Positions 1 through 7,349 of a DNA stretch of 64,000 bases are shown one piece after another. Position 1 is the stretch's first letter. Each line of letters starts with the position of its first letter. The notes under the pieces were generated by a model. The model was not told the DNA's origin and made no database searches. It was given only the letters and a program-made list of their open reading frames with translations. The stretch comes from JALZKA01 sp963725035 (GTDB lineage: Bacteria > Actinomycetota > Thermoleophilia > Solirubrobacterales > 70-9): the NCBI GenBank assembly GCA_963725035.1, contig CAVRWX010000011.1, forward strand, positions 62,001 to 126,000. Direction: 5' to 3'. A program made the position numbers and the translations under genes.

Positions 1-512
1 CCGTCGAGCTGACGCCGCTCACCAAGGACCCGGCCGAGGCCGAGCCTTGGCTCCAGGGCGGCGAGGGAGTGATCGCGAAGGAGCTCGACTCGACCTACAA
101 GCCGGGCGAGCGCAAGGGCATGGTGAAGATCAAGCGCGTGCGAACGGCCGACGTCGTCGTGGTCGGCTGGCGCCCGGGCAAGGAGGAGAACACCGTCGGC
201 GCGCTCATCCTGGGCGTCTACGACGGCGACAACCTGCGGGTGGTCGGCCACACCTCGGGCCTCACCGCCAAGCGCAAGCGCGAGCTGATCGAAGAGCTGG
301 CTCCGTATGAGACCGGCGAGCGGGGATCGGGCGACCCGAGCCGCTGGACCGGCGGGCGCGACCTCGAATGGGTGAACCTGCGCCCGGAGCTCGTGGTCGA
401 GATCACCTTCGACCACGTCTCGGCGAACCGCATCCGCCACGGCGCGAAGCTGGTGCGCTGGCGCGACGACAAGGACCCGCGCGAGTGCACCTTCGACCAG
501 CTGGAGCAGTAG
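1..512 (+). CDS. ATP-dependent DNA ligase, C-terminal part (LigD ligase module or LigC)
   Basis: The reading frame is already open at the window edge (first full codon at base 3) and ends at TAG 510-512, so only about 169 residues are visible. It shows the end of the adenylation domain, EGVIAKELDSTYKPGERKG, which fits ligase motif IV (EGVIAK), followed by VKIKR, which fits motif V. An OB-fold domain follows with VVVVGWRPG, the strand VVEITFDHV, and the typical closing RHGAKLVRWRDDKDPREC. The enzyme seals DNA nicks with ATP, and in this family works in non-homologous end joining. A separate LigD-type polymerase module lies about 0.6 kb away on the other strand, so the domains usually fused in LigD are encoded convergently here. 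Whether this protein also has a nuclease domain cannot be seen. Domain assignment is firm; the LigD/LigC choice is inference. Confidence 0.85.
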   Translation, partial: VELTPLTKDPAEAEPWLQGGEGVIAKELDSTYKPGERKGMVKIKRVRTADVVVVGWRPGKEENTVGALILGVYDGDNLRVVGHTSGLTAKRKRELIEELAPYETGERGSGDPSRWTGGRDLEWVNLRPELVVEITFDHVSANRIRHGAKLVRWRDDKDPRECTFDQLEQ

Positions 513-567
513 CGGGGACAGAGCTCACGCGTGGGGTCTGACCCCAGCGGGGTCGACCCGACGACAA

Positions 568-629
568 CCGGCCGCCCCTAAGGAGCGGCCGGCAGCCTTA
601 CGTCAGGGCGGGCCTTGACGGCCCGCTTT
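568..629. terminator. Pair of GC-rich hairpins between convergent genes
   Basis: Two inverted repeats lie between the ligase stop and the lipoprotein stop. CCGGCCGC at 568-575 pairs with GCGGCCGG at 585-592. GCGGGCC at 608-614 pairs with GGCCCGC at 620-626 and is followed by TTT. Their position at a convergent junction suggests bidirectional termination. Upstream, 528-545 holds the palindrome-like GGGGTCTGACCCC. Confidence 0.6.
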
Positions 630-634
630 GCGGC

Positions 635-1010
635 TTACTCGGCGGTCGGTGCGCCTTCGAGCGCCTCAACGGCCTGGTCAGCGGCGTTCTGACATGCCGT
701 GACCGCGGTTTCCCTTGCGTCCTCGTCGTCGATGTCCTCAGACTGGCTGAGGCACTGCTCGAAGGCGTCAGCCGCCGCCTCGCAGCCGGCCTGGCCGGCA
801 TCCTCAGCCGCCGTGCCCTCGATCACGTCCTCGCACGCCGCGAGCACGTCCTCGGGCGTAGAGCCCTCTGCGAGATCGCTCATCCGCGCTCTCCTCGGTC
901 GCCGGCTCGTCGCTAGAGCTCGAGTCGTCATCGTCATCTCCGCAGCCGACGGCGATGAGGCCGCAGGCCAGGAGCGCCATGAGCGCGAGCATCCACTTTG
1001 CGATTCGCAT
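635..1010 (-). pseudogene. Small secreted lipoprotein, frameshifted
   Basis: The start at 1010 gives a lipoprotein signal peptide, MRIAKWMLALMALLACGLI then AVGC lipobox, followed by Asp/Ser/Glu-rich linker residues. After about 43 residues the frame runs into nonsense. The neighbouring minus frame then continues as a sensible small domain, DLAEGSTPEDVLAACEDV, down to the TAA at 635-637, with four cysteines (in AACED, AGCEA, EQCLS and TACQN) that could form two disulfides. One extra base near 880-886 explains the break. The mature protein would be about 80 residues, anchored on the outside of the membrane. No known function is recognised. Treating it as one gene is inference from codon use and the continuous lipoprotein layout. 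Confidence 0.6.
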
Positions 1011-1149
1011 TCAATCCTCCTCTGTGCTTACCCCCGCGGCGGACCGCCGCAAGTCGCGGCGATCCTAAACGGGTTTACGTCTCTCGGGTCAGCCGCCAAC
1101 GCCTCGAACTGCTTGACGGCGGGACGAGACCGCCCTGTGGCGCGCGATC

Positions 1150-2224
1150 CTACTTCTTGCCGTCGCTCTTGCGGTCGCGATCTCGTGAAGGCTGGACGCG
1201 CTTCGGCTCGCCTGGCATCTTCGGGTAGTCCGGGGGGTACGGCATGTCGCCCTCGCCCTCGGACTCGTCGCGCTCGTACATCTCGAGCAGGGGATCGAGC
1301 GAATGATTCTTGTCGTCGATCGCTTCGAACCGGTCGCCGACCTCGGCAAAGCGGGCCGGCATCGACTCAACGGTGAAGTCCTCCGGCTGCACCTCGGGAA
1401 GCTCGTCCCAAAGAAGCGGTGCCGACACAGGGGCGCCGGGCTTGGCGCGCACGCTGTACGGCGAGGCGATCGTGCGGTCACGTGCGTTCTGGTTGTAGTC
1501 GACGAAGACGGTCTCGCCCCGCTCCTCCTTCCACCACTTGGTCGTCACCCGGCCGGGCATCCGCCTCTCCAGCTCGCGCCCGAACGCGATCGCCGCATGG
1601 CGCACGTCGGTGAACGTCCACTTGGGCTCGATCCGCACGTAGATGTGGATGCCGCGACCGCCCGAGGTCTTGGGGAACCCCGTGATCTCGAGCTCCGAGA
1701 GCAGAGTCCTGCGCCTCCGCGGCGACCTCGACCGCGTCGTCGAAGTCCGTCCCCGGCTGCGGGTCGAGGTCGAGGCGAAGCTCGTCAGGGTGATCGACGT
1801 CGGCCCGCCTCACCGGCCAGGGATGGAAGGTGAGCGTCCCCATCTGGGCGCACCACGCGACGACGCCGAGCTCGGTCGGGCAGACCTCGTCGGCGTTGCG
1901 GCCGGACGGGAACTCGATGCGGGCGGTCTCGACCCAGTCGGGAGCGCCCTTGGGGATTCGCTTCTGGTAGAAGGCGTCGCCCTTGTGGCCCTCCCTGGTG
2001 GAGATGGTCATCCCCTCGTGGACCCCCTTGGGCCAGCGCTCCAGGGTGGTCGGGCGCTCGCGGAGCGCACGCATGATCCCGTCGCCGACGGCGACGTAGT
2101 ACTCGGCGATCTGGAGCTTCGTGATGTCGCCGGTCTGCTTCGTGGCCGGGAAGATGACCCGGTCGGAGCTCGAGATCCGCACTTCGCGGCCGTCCGCCTC
2201 GATCATCGTGTCGTTCTTCGCCAT
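1150..2224 (-). pseudogene. ligD: LigD-type polymerase/primase module, single frameshift
   Basis: From ATG 2224 the protein reads as the LigD polymerase (archaeo-eukaryotic primase fold) domain: RVIFPATKQTGDITK, LERWPKGVHEG, then the metal-binding strand LRLDLDPQPGTDFDDAV. At about 1705 one extra base shifts the frame. Removing it joins smoothly into AQDLLSELEITGFPKTSGG and the second frame, which continues with VRIEPKWTFTDVRHAA, TTKWWKEERGETVFVDYNQN and ARDRTIASPYSVRAKPGAP, to the stop at 1150-1152. The corrected length is about 357 residues, slightly longer than a stand-alone PolDom (about 300) because of a charged tail. Its role is filling or extending ends during NHEJ, with ribonucleotide preference in known members. 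It faces the ligase gene at the window start. Ku is not visible here. The shift may be a sequencing error. Confidence 0.85.
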
Positions 2225-2307
2225 CGATCATGAGTCTGGCGAACGGGTACCGGCGGTGTCTGATGCCCCGTCGCTCTTCGTGATCCGGCTGAGCTGTCGA
2301 AGGGTAG

Positions 2308-2367
2308 CTTTGCGCAACAAAGTGCTTTGTGGTAGAGTGACTTTGCGATGCAAAGTGACCGAGGAGG
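2308..2367 (+). promoter_or_regulatory. Promoter with paired CTTTG operators and RBS for the 2375 operon
   Basis: A -35 element TTGCGC (2310-2315) and -10 TAGAGT (2333-2338) are 17 bases apart. CTTTGCGCAACAAAG (2308-2322) covers the -35 and the perfect palindrome CTTTGCGATGCAAAG (2341-2355) covers the expected start site; they begin 33 bases apart, about three helix turns, with another CTTTG half-site between them (2325-2329). GAGGAGG at 2361-2367 is a strong Shine-Dalgarno, 7 bases before ATG 2375. The winged-helix gene at 2971 is the likely repressor. Confidence 0.7.
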
Positions 2368-2374
2368 TTCTCCC

Positions 2375-2974
2375 ATGAATGCGCACCCGATGACCCGCAC
2401 CGACGCCGAACGAGCGCTGCAGGAGGTGAGTGCTGCACGCGAGCTGACGCGCGGAGTGCTCAACGCTTCGTGGCTTGCGCTCCTCATCTGGGGCGTGATC
2501 GTCCTTGCCAGCGCACCGTTCACTCAAATCGGTGACGGTGAAGCCGTCGCCTTCTATTGGCTCGTGGCGACGCCTCTCGGCTTCTTGATCACAGGCAGGG
2601 CTTATCGGTCGTTCGAGCTGAAGATGGGAGTCGAAGACCGCTACGAGATGGTCTATACGGCGATCATCGCGGCGATGGTGATCGTCGCGGTCGCCACGGG
2701 CGTAGCCGGCCAGGGCGGCATGCTCTCGGCGGTCGGGCCACTCTTCGCGATCGGGCTGGGCTTTATTGCGATCGCATCGGTTCGCTCGTTCGACGTCTTG
2801 GTGGGGTTGACCGGGGGCGCGATGATCGCGCTCGGGGTCGTGTTGATGATCCTCGAACCGGACGAGCCGGGGCTGATCGCGGCGCTGGGGCAGGGAGCAA
2901 TCCTGATCGCGTCCGGCGCGATCGCGTATTCACGGCGCCGCCGTTTGGATATCAGGGCAAACGCCGCACGATGA
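2375..2974 (+). CDS. Polytopic membrane protein of unknown function
   Basis: This is a 199-residue protein with about six hydrophobic helices, starting after a cytoplasmic N-terminus (MNAHPMTRTDAERALQEV) and ending in a basic tail RRRRLDIRANAAR. The start at 2375 is chosen over the in-frame ATG at 2348 because GAGGAGG lies just before it and the upstream codon falls inside the operator. The gene overlaps the following winged-helix regulator by ATGA, so the two are translationally coupled. Such membrane-protein plus small HTH regulator pairs are common in actinobacteria, but I do not recognise a specific function. Regulation is probably by the partner through the palindromes at 2308-2355. Confidence 0.8.
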   Translation: MNAHPMTRTDAERALQEVSAARELTRGVLNASWLALLIWGVIVLASAPFTQIGDGEAVAFYWLVATPLGFLITGRAYRSFELKMGVEDRYEMVYTAIIAAMVIVAVATGVAGQGGMLSAVGPLFAIGLGFIAIASVRSFDVLVGLTGGAMIALGVVLMILEPDEPGLIAALGQGAILIASGAIAYSRRRRLDIRANAAR

Positions 2975-3279
2975 CCCACCCTGCCCTTCAACTCGATGAC
3001 ACAGTCCATCAGCGGGTCAGGCTCGGGATCCTGGCTGTTCTGACCGAGACGAAACAGGCCGACTTTGCCTTCGTCCGCGACGCACTCGACCTGACCGACG
3101 GGAATCTCTCTCGCCACATCGCGGTGCTCGAGGATGCGGGGCTCGTCACTGTCGACAAACGCATCGAAGGACGCAGGACGCGTACCTGGGTCTCGGCGAC
3201 CAAAGCCGGGAGAGGCGCGTTGGCGGAGGAGATCAAAGCGCTTAGTGCGCTGATTGCGCGTGTCAACGGGTCGCCCTAG
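2971..3279 (+). CDS. Winged-helix transcriptional regulator (MarR/ArsR-like, HTH_34 type)
   Basis: This is a 102-residue protein consisting of almost only a winged helix: VHQRVRLGILAVLTETKQA, a recognition helix region LDLTDGNLSRHIAVLEDAG, and a wing RRTRTWVSATKAG. This arrangement matches the small transcriptional regulators of the PF13601 type. The ATG overlaps the stop of the upstream membrane protein (ATGA at 2971-2974), so both proteins come from one operon. With two CTTTG-N-CAAAG palindromes at the operon promoter, autorepression is the simplest model. The ligand or signal is unknown. Confidence 0.85.
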   Translation: MTHPALQLDDTVHQRVRLGILAVLTETKQADFAFVRDALDLTDGNLSRHIAVLEDAGLVTVDKRIEGRRTRTWVSATKAGRGALAEEIKALSALIARVNGSP

Positions 3280-3320
3280 GGCGCGCCCGAAAAGCCTCGG
3301 TGCTCTAGCTTGCCGCGTAC

Positions 3321-4226
3321 ATGCCTGACGGGTTCGAGACTCTCACCTACGAGCGCGACGGCCGGATTGCGCGCATCACCCTCGACCGGCCGGAGCGGGG
3401 CAACGGCATCACCGCCGCGATGCCGCGCGAGCTCGCCGCCTGCGTCGAACGGGCGAACCTCGACCCCGACGTCCACGTGATCGCACTGGCCGGCAACGGC
3501 ACCGGCTTCTGCGGCGGCTACGACCTCGTCGAGTCCGCGGAGGGGATGGGCCTCAAGGAAGACGATTCGGTTCCTGAGGGCTCGCCGATCGATCCGTTCG
3601 TAATGGCAAAGAACCACGACCCGAACGGTCAGTGGGACCCGGTCACCGACTACCAGATGATGTCGCGAAACGTGCGCGGCTTCATGAGCCTCTTCCACTC
3701 GGAGAAGCCGACCGTTTGCAAGGTGCACGGCTTCTGCGTCGCGGGCGGGACGGACATGGCGCTCTGCTCGGACCTCCTCGTGATCGAAGACAAGGCGAAG
3801 ATCGGGTATCCGCCCGCCCGGGTGTGGGGCGTGCCCACCACGGCGCTTTGGGCGCACCGAGTCGGCCCGGCGCGCGCTAAGCGCCTGCTCTTGACGGGCG
3901 ACTCGCTGTCCGGTACCGAGGCGGCCGAGTGGGGGCTAGCGGCTGACGCGGCGCCCGCTGACGAGCTCGACGGGGTCTTCGAGGACCTGCTCGAGCGGAT
4001 CGCCCGCGTGCCGATCAACCAACTCGTCATGCACAAGCTCCTGGTGAACCAGGCGCTCTATGCACAGGGGCTTCACGCGACGCAGGTCCTGGGCACGTTC
4101 TTCGACGGGATCGCCCGCCACACGCCCGAGGGATTCGCGTTTCAGCAGCGCGCCGCCGAGGCTGGGTTCAAGGAGGCGGTGCGCGAGCGCGACGAGCCCT
4201 TCGGCGACTTCGGCCTCTCCAGGTGA
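3321..4226 (+). CDS. Enoyl-CoA hydratase/isomerase (crotonase) family protein
   Basis: This 301-residue protein opens with the crotonase signature ITLDRPERGNGITAAMP. An oxyanion-hole stretch GNGTGFCGGYDL and a second one, VHGFCVAGGTDMALCSDL, follow. The middle carries an insertion of about 45 residues (EGMGLKEDDSVPEGSPIDP onward) compared with the usual 260-residue enzyme, as seen in several actinobacterial crotonases of unknown substrate. The usual catalytic glutamates are not obvious, so hydratase activity is not assured. The start at 3321 has a -10 TAGCTT at 3306-3311 and no Shine-Dalgarno, suggesting a leaderless message. It overlaps the next gene by GTGA, so both are probably co-translated. 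Confidence 0.85.
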   Translation: MPDGFETLTYERDGRIARITLDRPERGNGITAAMPRELAACVERANLDPDVHVIALAGNGTGFCGGYDLVESAEGMGLKEDDSVPEGSPIDPFVMAKNHDPNGQWDPVTDYQMMSRNVRGFMSLFHSEKPTVCKVHGFCVAGGTDMALCSDLLVIEDKAKIGYPPARVWGVPTTALWAHRVGPARAKRLLLTGDSLSGTEAAEWGLAADAAPADELDGVFEDLLERIARVPINQLVMHKLLVNQALYAQGLHATQVLGTFFDGIARHTPEGFAFQQRAAEAGFKEAVRERDEPFGDFGLSR

Positions 4227-4861
4227 TCCCTCTCCAAGTGATCCGCGTTCATCGCATTCCATTCTCGACCAACGTCGAGCGGGTGGCCCTCGCCGCGGGT
4301 GTCAAGGGGGTCGAGGTGGAATGGGTCGATCACAACCCAGCGGGCAGGGCGGCGATTCGCGACCTGTCGGGGCAGGAGCTTGTGCCCGTCGCCGAGATCG
4401 ACGGCGGTGAGGTGGTGGTCGACTCGATGCGGATCGTCGAGCGGCTCGAGACGCTGGCGCCGGATCCGCCGCTGTACCCGGCCGACCCCGGCGAGCGCGC
4501 ACGCGCGGCCATCTTCATCGAGTGGTTCAACGAGGTCTGGAAGGGCCCGCCCAACGAGCTCGACGACGAGCTCGCGAAGGCCGATCCCGATCCGACAGTC
4601 GTCAAGGACCTGATCGCTCGGACGCGCGGCTGGACGCCCCTCTTCGAGTCGATGCTCGTAGGCAGGCAGTTCCTTGGCGGCGATGCGATCGGCGCTCTGG
4701 ACGTGTGCGCGTTCCCGCACCTCAAGTACTCAGTGCTCGAGACCGAGCCCGGTGATGACGAGCCGTTCCACCCGGTGCTCGAGCGCTGCCTGAAGCCGGC
4801 GGACGCCTACCCGCTCTTGTGCGACTGGGTCCGGCGCGTGGACGCGCTGCCCCGCGCATAG
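4223..4861 (+). CDS. Glutathione S-transferase family protein
   Basis: This is a 212-residue GST-like protein. The N-terminal thioredoxin-like half reads VHRIPFSTNVERVALAAG, then LSGQELVPVAEIDGGEVVVD with the cis-proline region VPV, followed by DSMRIVERLE that matches the GSH-binding DS/ES position. The C-terminal helical half follows. GTG 4223 overlaps the crotonase stop; GTG 4238 is an equally possible start giving MIRVHRIPFS. Actinobacteria usually lack glutathione, so the real thiol substrate is uncertain. Its last 55 bases overlap the convergent VanZ-like gene. Confidence 0.8.
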   Translation: MIPLQVIRVHRIPFSTNVERVALAAGVKGVEVEWVDHNPAGRAAIRDLSGQELVPVAEIDGGEVVVDSMRIVERLETLAPDPPLYPADPGERARAAIFIEWFNEVWKGPPNELDDELAKADPDPTVVKDLIARTRGWTPLFESMLVGRQFLGGDAIGALDVCAFPHLKYSVLETEPGDDEPFHPVLERCLKPADAYPLLCDWVRRVDALPRA

Positions 4862-5199
4862 GCTGCGGCGAACAACGCAGCCCAGATCCCCACTGAGTCG
4901 ACGATGACGTCGACCGGATCGGACACCCGGCCGGGAACGAAGCTCTGGTGGATCTCGTCGGAGACCGCAAAAGCGAGCGCAATCCCAGCGGCCACCGGCC
5001 ACGCTCGGGTACCGATCGCTGGGCCAAGCGCCCAGATCCACAACGCGGCGAGCGCCGCGTACTCGGCGAAGTGAAGGAGCACGTGCCCCCACTCGGGGAT
5101 GTCGCCGCCGCCGCTTTGAGCCGACGACCAGAAGATGAGGCCCATGAGTGCGAGTGGCGCGAGGGCTCTGAGCGTGGCAGTTCTGGTTGCCGGATTCAC
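4807..5199 (-). CDS. VanZ-like family membrane protein
   Basis: This 130-residue protein has four hydrophobic helices and VanZ-family hallmarks: LMGLIFWSSAQSG near the first helix, WGHVLLHFAEYAALA in the second, and AVSDEIHQSFVPGRVSDP, the most conserved VanZ stretch. Family members include the teicoplanin-resistance protein VanZ and many uncharacterised membrane proteins. The 3' end overlaps the convergent GST gene by 55 bases, which is unusual but both frames look genuine. No substrate can be inferred. Confidence 0.85.
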   Translation of the reverse strand: MNPATRTATLRALAPLALMGLIFWSSAQSGGGDIPEWGHVLLHFAEYAALAALWIWALGPAIGTRAWPVAAGIALAFAVSDEIHQSFVPGRVSDPVDVIVDSVGIWAALFAAAYARGSASTRRTQSHKSG

Positions 5200-5305
5200 G
5201 AGGAAAGCCTGTCATGCCGACGAATAGGGAGTGGCGCTAACAAAACGCACACACTCCACACACGATCTGCTAGGGTGCCCCGAGCTTCCTGCTGAATCTC
5301 CGTCA

Positions 5306-5423
5306 CATACCCACGGAGAGCGGGGGACCCAAGAGTTTTGGGGCGAATCGCCGGCATCTGCCGCGTAGCGCCTGAGCCAGAAGCTCAGCTGCGAGCCCGT
5401 CAGCTAACCCCGCAAGCGCCAAG
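5306..5423 (+). promoter_or_regulatory. Cyclic di-AMP riboswitch (ydaO/yuaA class)
   Basis: The leader contains the conserved blocks of the ydaO-yuaA class in the right order: a closing stem TCTCCGT / ACGGAGA, then GCGGGGGACCC, GGGGCGAATCGCC, CCGCGTAGCGCC, and the highly conserved 3' block GAGCCCGTCAGCTAACCCC followed by GCAAGCG. It ends just before ATG 5430. A TAGGGT hexamer at 5271-5276 could be the -10. In Streptomyces and other actinobacteria this riboswitch turns off resuscitation-promoting-factor genes when c-di-AMP is high, which fits the downstream gene exactly. Confidence 0.92.
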
Positions 5424-5429
5424 CAAACG

Positions 5430-5885
5430 ATGACTGACCACAAGTCGACAACTGAAGATTTGACGGCCAAGTCCGGAAACATCCGGACCGGCCTTGCCGT
5501 GCTCTCCATGATCGTGATGCTCTCGCTGGGCACGACCGTGACCGCCCTCGCAGGCGGAGGCGGCGTCGGCACCGGCGGTGGCGGTGGTGGCGACGCTCAG
5601 GGCGGCACCGGGGATCGCTACCAGCAGGCGTGGGATTCGTTCTCCGCAAAGGACAAGAAGTGGGCCCGCAACACCAGCGAATGCGAAGCGAACCAGGACC
5701 CCAACATCCACAGCCCCGGGCGCGACTACCACGGAGCCTTCCAGTTCCTCAAGTCCACCTGGCAGGCAGCCCCGATGTCAAAGGGCAAGGACCCCCACAG
5801 ACACTCCTGGAAGGTCCAGGCTGTCGTAGCGGTCAAGTGGATGCACAAGGCGGGCAAGGACCAGTGGCCCGTCTGCGGCCACTGA
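5430..5885 (+). CDS. Rpf-like transglycosylase-domain secreted protein
   Basis: This is a 151-residue protein with a single hydrophobic N-terminal helix (about residues 20-41, TGLAVLSMIVMLSLGTTVTA), a glycine-rich linker, and a C-terminal Rpf/transglycosylase domain from about residue 64. The hallmark SECE contains the presumed catalytic Glu86 and Cys85, with Cys149 near the end as likely disulfide partner, and YHGAFQFLKSTWQAAP is the conserved lysozyme-like core. These proteins cleave peptidoglycan outside the cell during growth or resuscitation. The c-di-AMP riboswitch directly upstream supports the assignment and indicates control by cell-wall or osmotic state. The start has no clear Shine-Dalgarno. 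Confidence 0.9.
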   Translation: MTDHKSTTEDLTAKSGNIRTGLAVLSMIVMLSLGTTVTALAGGGGVGTGGGGGGDAQGGTGDRYQQAWDSFSAKDKKWARNTSECEANQDPNIHSPGRDYHGAFQFLKSTWQAAPMSKGKDPHRHSWKVQAVVAVKWMHKAGKDQWPVCGH

Positions 5886-5915
5886 GCCCTTCAAAGCGCT
5901 AAGCGCTCCACTTCC

Positions 5916-7349
5916 CTACGGCACGCGGTGGATCTCGAAGAGGTTCGTGCCCAGCTCCTGGCGGGGCAGGCCCGCTGTGATGCCAATCAGGTCGCCAGAG
6001 TTGGCGACTCCCGTTTCGCGGGCGAGGCGCGAGCAGTCCTCGAGTAGCTGCGTGATCCCCGTCCACTCATCGGCGATCACGCATTGGACGCCGAACAGGA
6101 GGTTGAGGCGGCGGACCGTCTCGATCCGCGGCGAGACGGCCAGGACAGGCACCTTCGGGCGGTGTGCGGAGACGACGCGCGCCGTGCGGCCCGAGCGCGT
6201 GGGCACGATCAGCGCCGCCAGCCCGAGCGTGTAGGTCGAGCCGACCGCGGCCCGGGCCACGGAGCCCGCCACGTCTCCGTGGGACTGCGCGCGGTTGAAG
6301 ACCCAGTCGTTGTACGGAAGCTCGGGCTCGGTCGCCCGGGCGATCTGGTCCATGACGCGCACGGCCTCGACCGGGTTCTCGCCGACCGCCGTCTCCTCGG
6401 ACAGCATGATCGCGTCGGTGCCCTGGTAGATGGCGTTGGCGACATCGGAGACCTCGGCGCGGGTGGGCCGGGGCGACGAGACCATCGACGCGAGCATCTG
6501 CGTAGCTGTGATGCAGGGACGCGAGTGCTTGCCCGACAGCGAGATCAGCCGCCGCTGGACGCTGGGTACCTGGGCGAGCGGCAACTCGATCCCCAAGTCG
6601 CCGCGCGCGACCATGATCCCTGCCGTCGTCGCCTTGATGATCGCCTCGGCGCGCTCGGCCGCCTGAGGCTTCTCGATCTTTGCGAGCACGGGGATATCCG
6701 CGCCACTCGTACGGATGCGCCGCTCGACCGGCTCGAGGTCCTCCGCGCGCCGGACGAACGAGACGGCCAAGAGATCGATGCCCTGCTTGATCGCGAAATC
6801 GACCCACGCCAGGTCGTTTCGCCCCGCGGAGGGGAGCGTCACCTCGGCGCCCGGCAGGTTGAGGCCCTGGTGGGAGGAGACGGGACCCCCGACCTCGACG
6901 AGGCAGCGGACCGAGGCGTCCGTCTTGTCGAGGACGCGCAGTCGGATGCGACCATCCGCCAGGTAGACCTCGCCGTCCAGGCGAACCGCCTTCGGCAGCC
7001 CCTCCCAGGACACCGGCAGGACCGAGCTGTCGCCGACGACGTCCTCGGTCGTGATCGTCACTTCTGAATCGACGTCGAGGGTGACGAGCCCTCCCTCGAC
7101 GTCACCGAGCCGGAGCTTGGGACCGGGCAGGTCGCCCAGGATGCCGATCTCCTTGCCGCATTGCTTGGCCGCCTCGCGGGCCATCTTGACGTTCTCGGCA
7201 TGCTCGGCCTCGGTGCCGTGCGAGAAGTTGAATCGGAATACGTCCGCCCCCGCCGTGATCAGCTCGCACATCATCTCGACCGTTCGGGTGACCGGGCCGA
7301 TCGTGCAGACGATCTTGGTGCGGCGGATGTCGGACGGCGTCTCGCTCAT
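5916..7349 (-). CDS. pyk: Pyruvate kinase
   Basis: This 477-residue protein is full length for bacterial pyruvate kinase. The N-terminus RRTKIVCTIGPVTRTVE is typical, followed by GADVFRFNFSHGT and GDLPGPKLRLG of the barrel, the active-site block VLAKIEKPQAAERAEAII, and MVARGDLGIELPLAQVP. TATQMLASMVSSPRPTRAEVSDVANA and GTDAIMLSEETAVGENPVEA follow, though the longer of these is quoted only in part by the family pattern. It catalyses the last glycolytic step, phosphoenolpyruvate plus ADP to pyruvate plus ATP, in the cytoplasm. Its ATG (7347-7349) overlaps the stop of the upstream P-type ATPase, so the two are likely co-transcribed. Confidence 0.97.
   Translation of the reverse strand: MSETPSDIRRTKIVCTIGPVTRTVEMMCELITAGADVFRFNFSHGTEAEHAENVKMAREAAKQCGKEIGILGDLPGPKLRLGDVEGGLVTLDVDSEVTITTEDVVGDSSVLPVSWEGLPKAVRLDGEVYLADGRIRLRVLDKTDASVRCLVEVGGPVSSHQGLNLPGAEVTLPSAGRNDLAWVDFAIKQGIDLLAVSFVRRAEDLEPVERRIRTSGADIPVLAKIEKPQAAERAEAIIKATTAGIMVARGDLGIELPLAQVPSVQRRLISLSGKHSRPCITATQMLASMVSSPRPTRAEVSDVANAIYQGTDAIMLSEETAVGENPVEAVRVMDQIARATEPELPYNDWVFNRAQSHGDVAGSVARAAVGSTYTLGLAALIVPTRSGRTARVVSAHRPKVPVLAVSPRIETVRRLNLLFGVQCVIADEWTGITQLLEDCSRLARETGVANSGDLIGITAGLPRQELGTNLFEIHRVP

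Noticed and set aside
4223..4861. True glutathione-dependent GST
   Set aside because: The fold is right, but actinobacteria generally use mycothiol and no glutathione genes are seen, so a general thiol-transferase-like name is kept.
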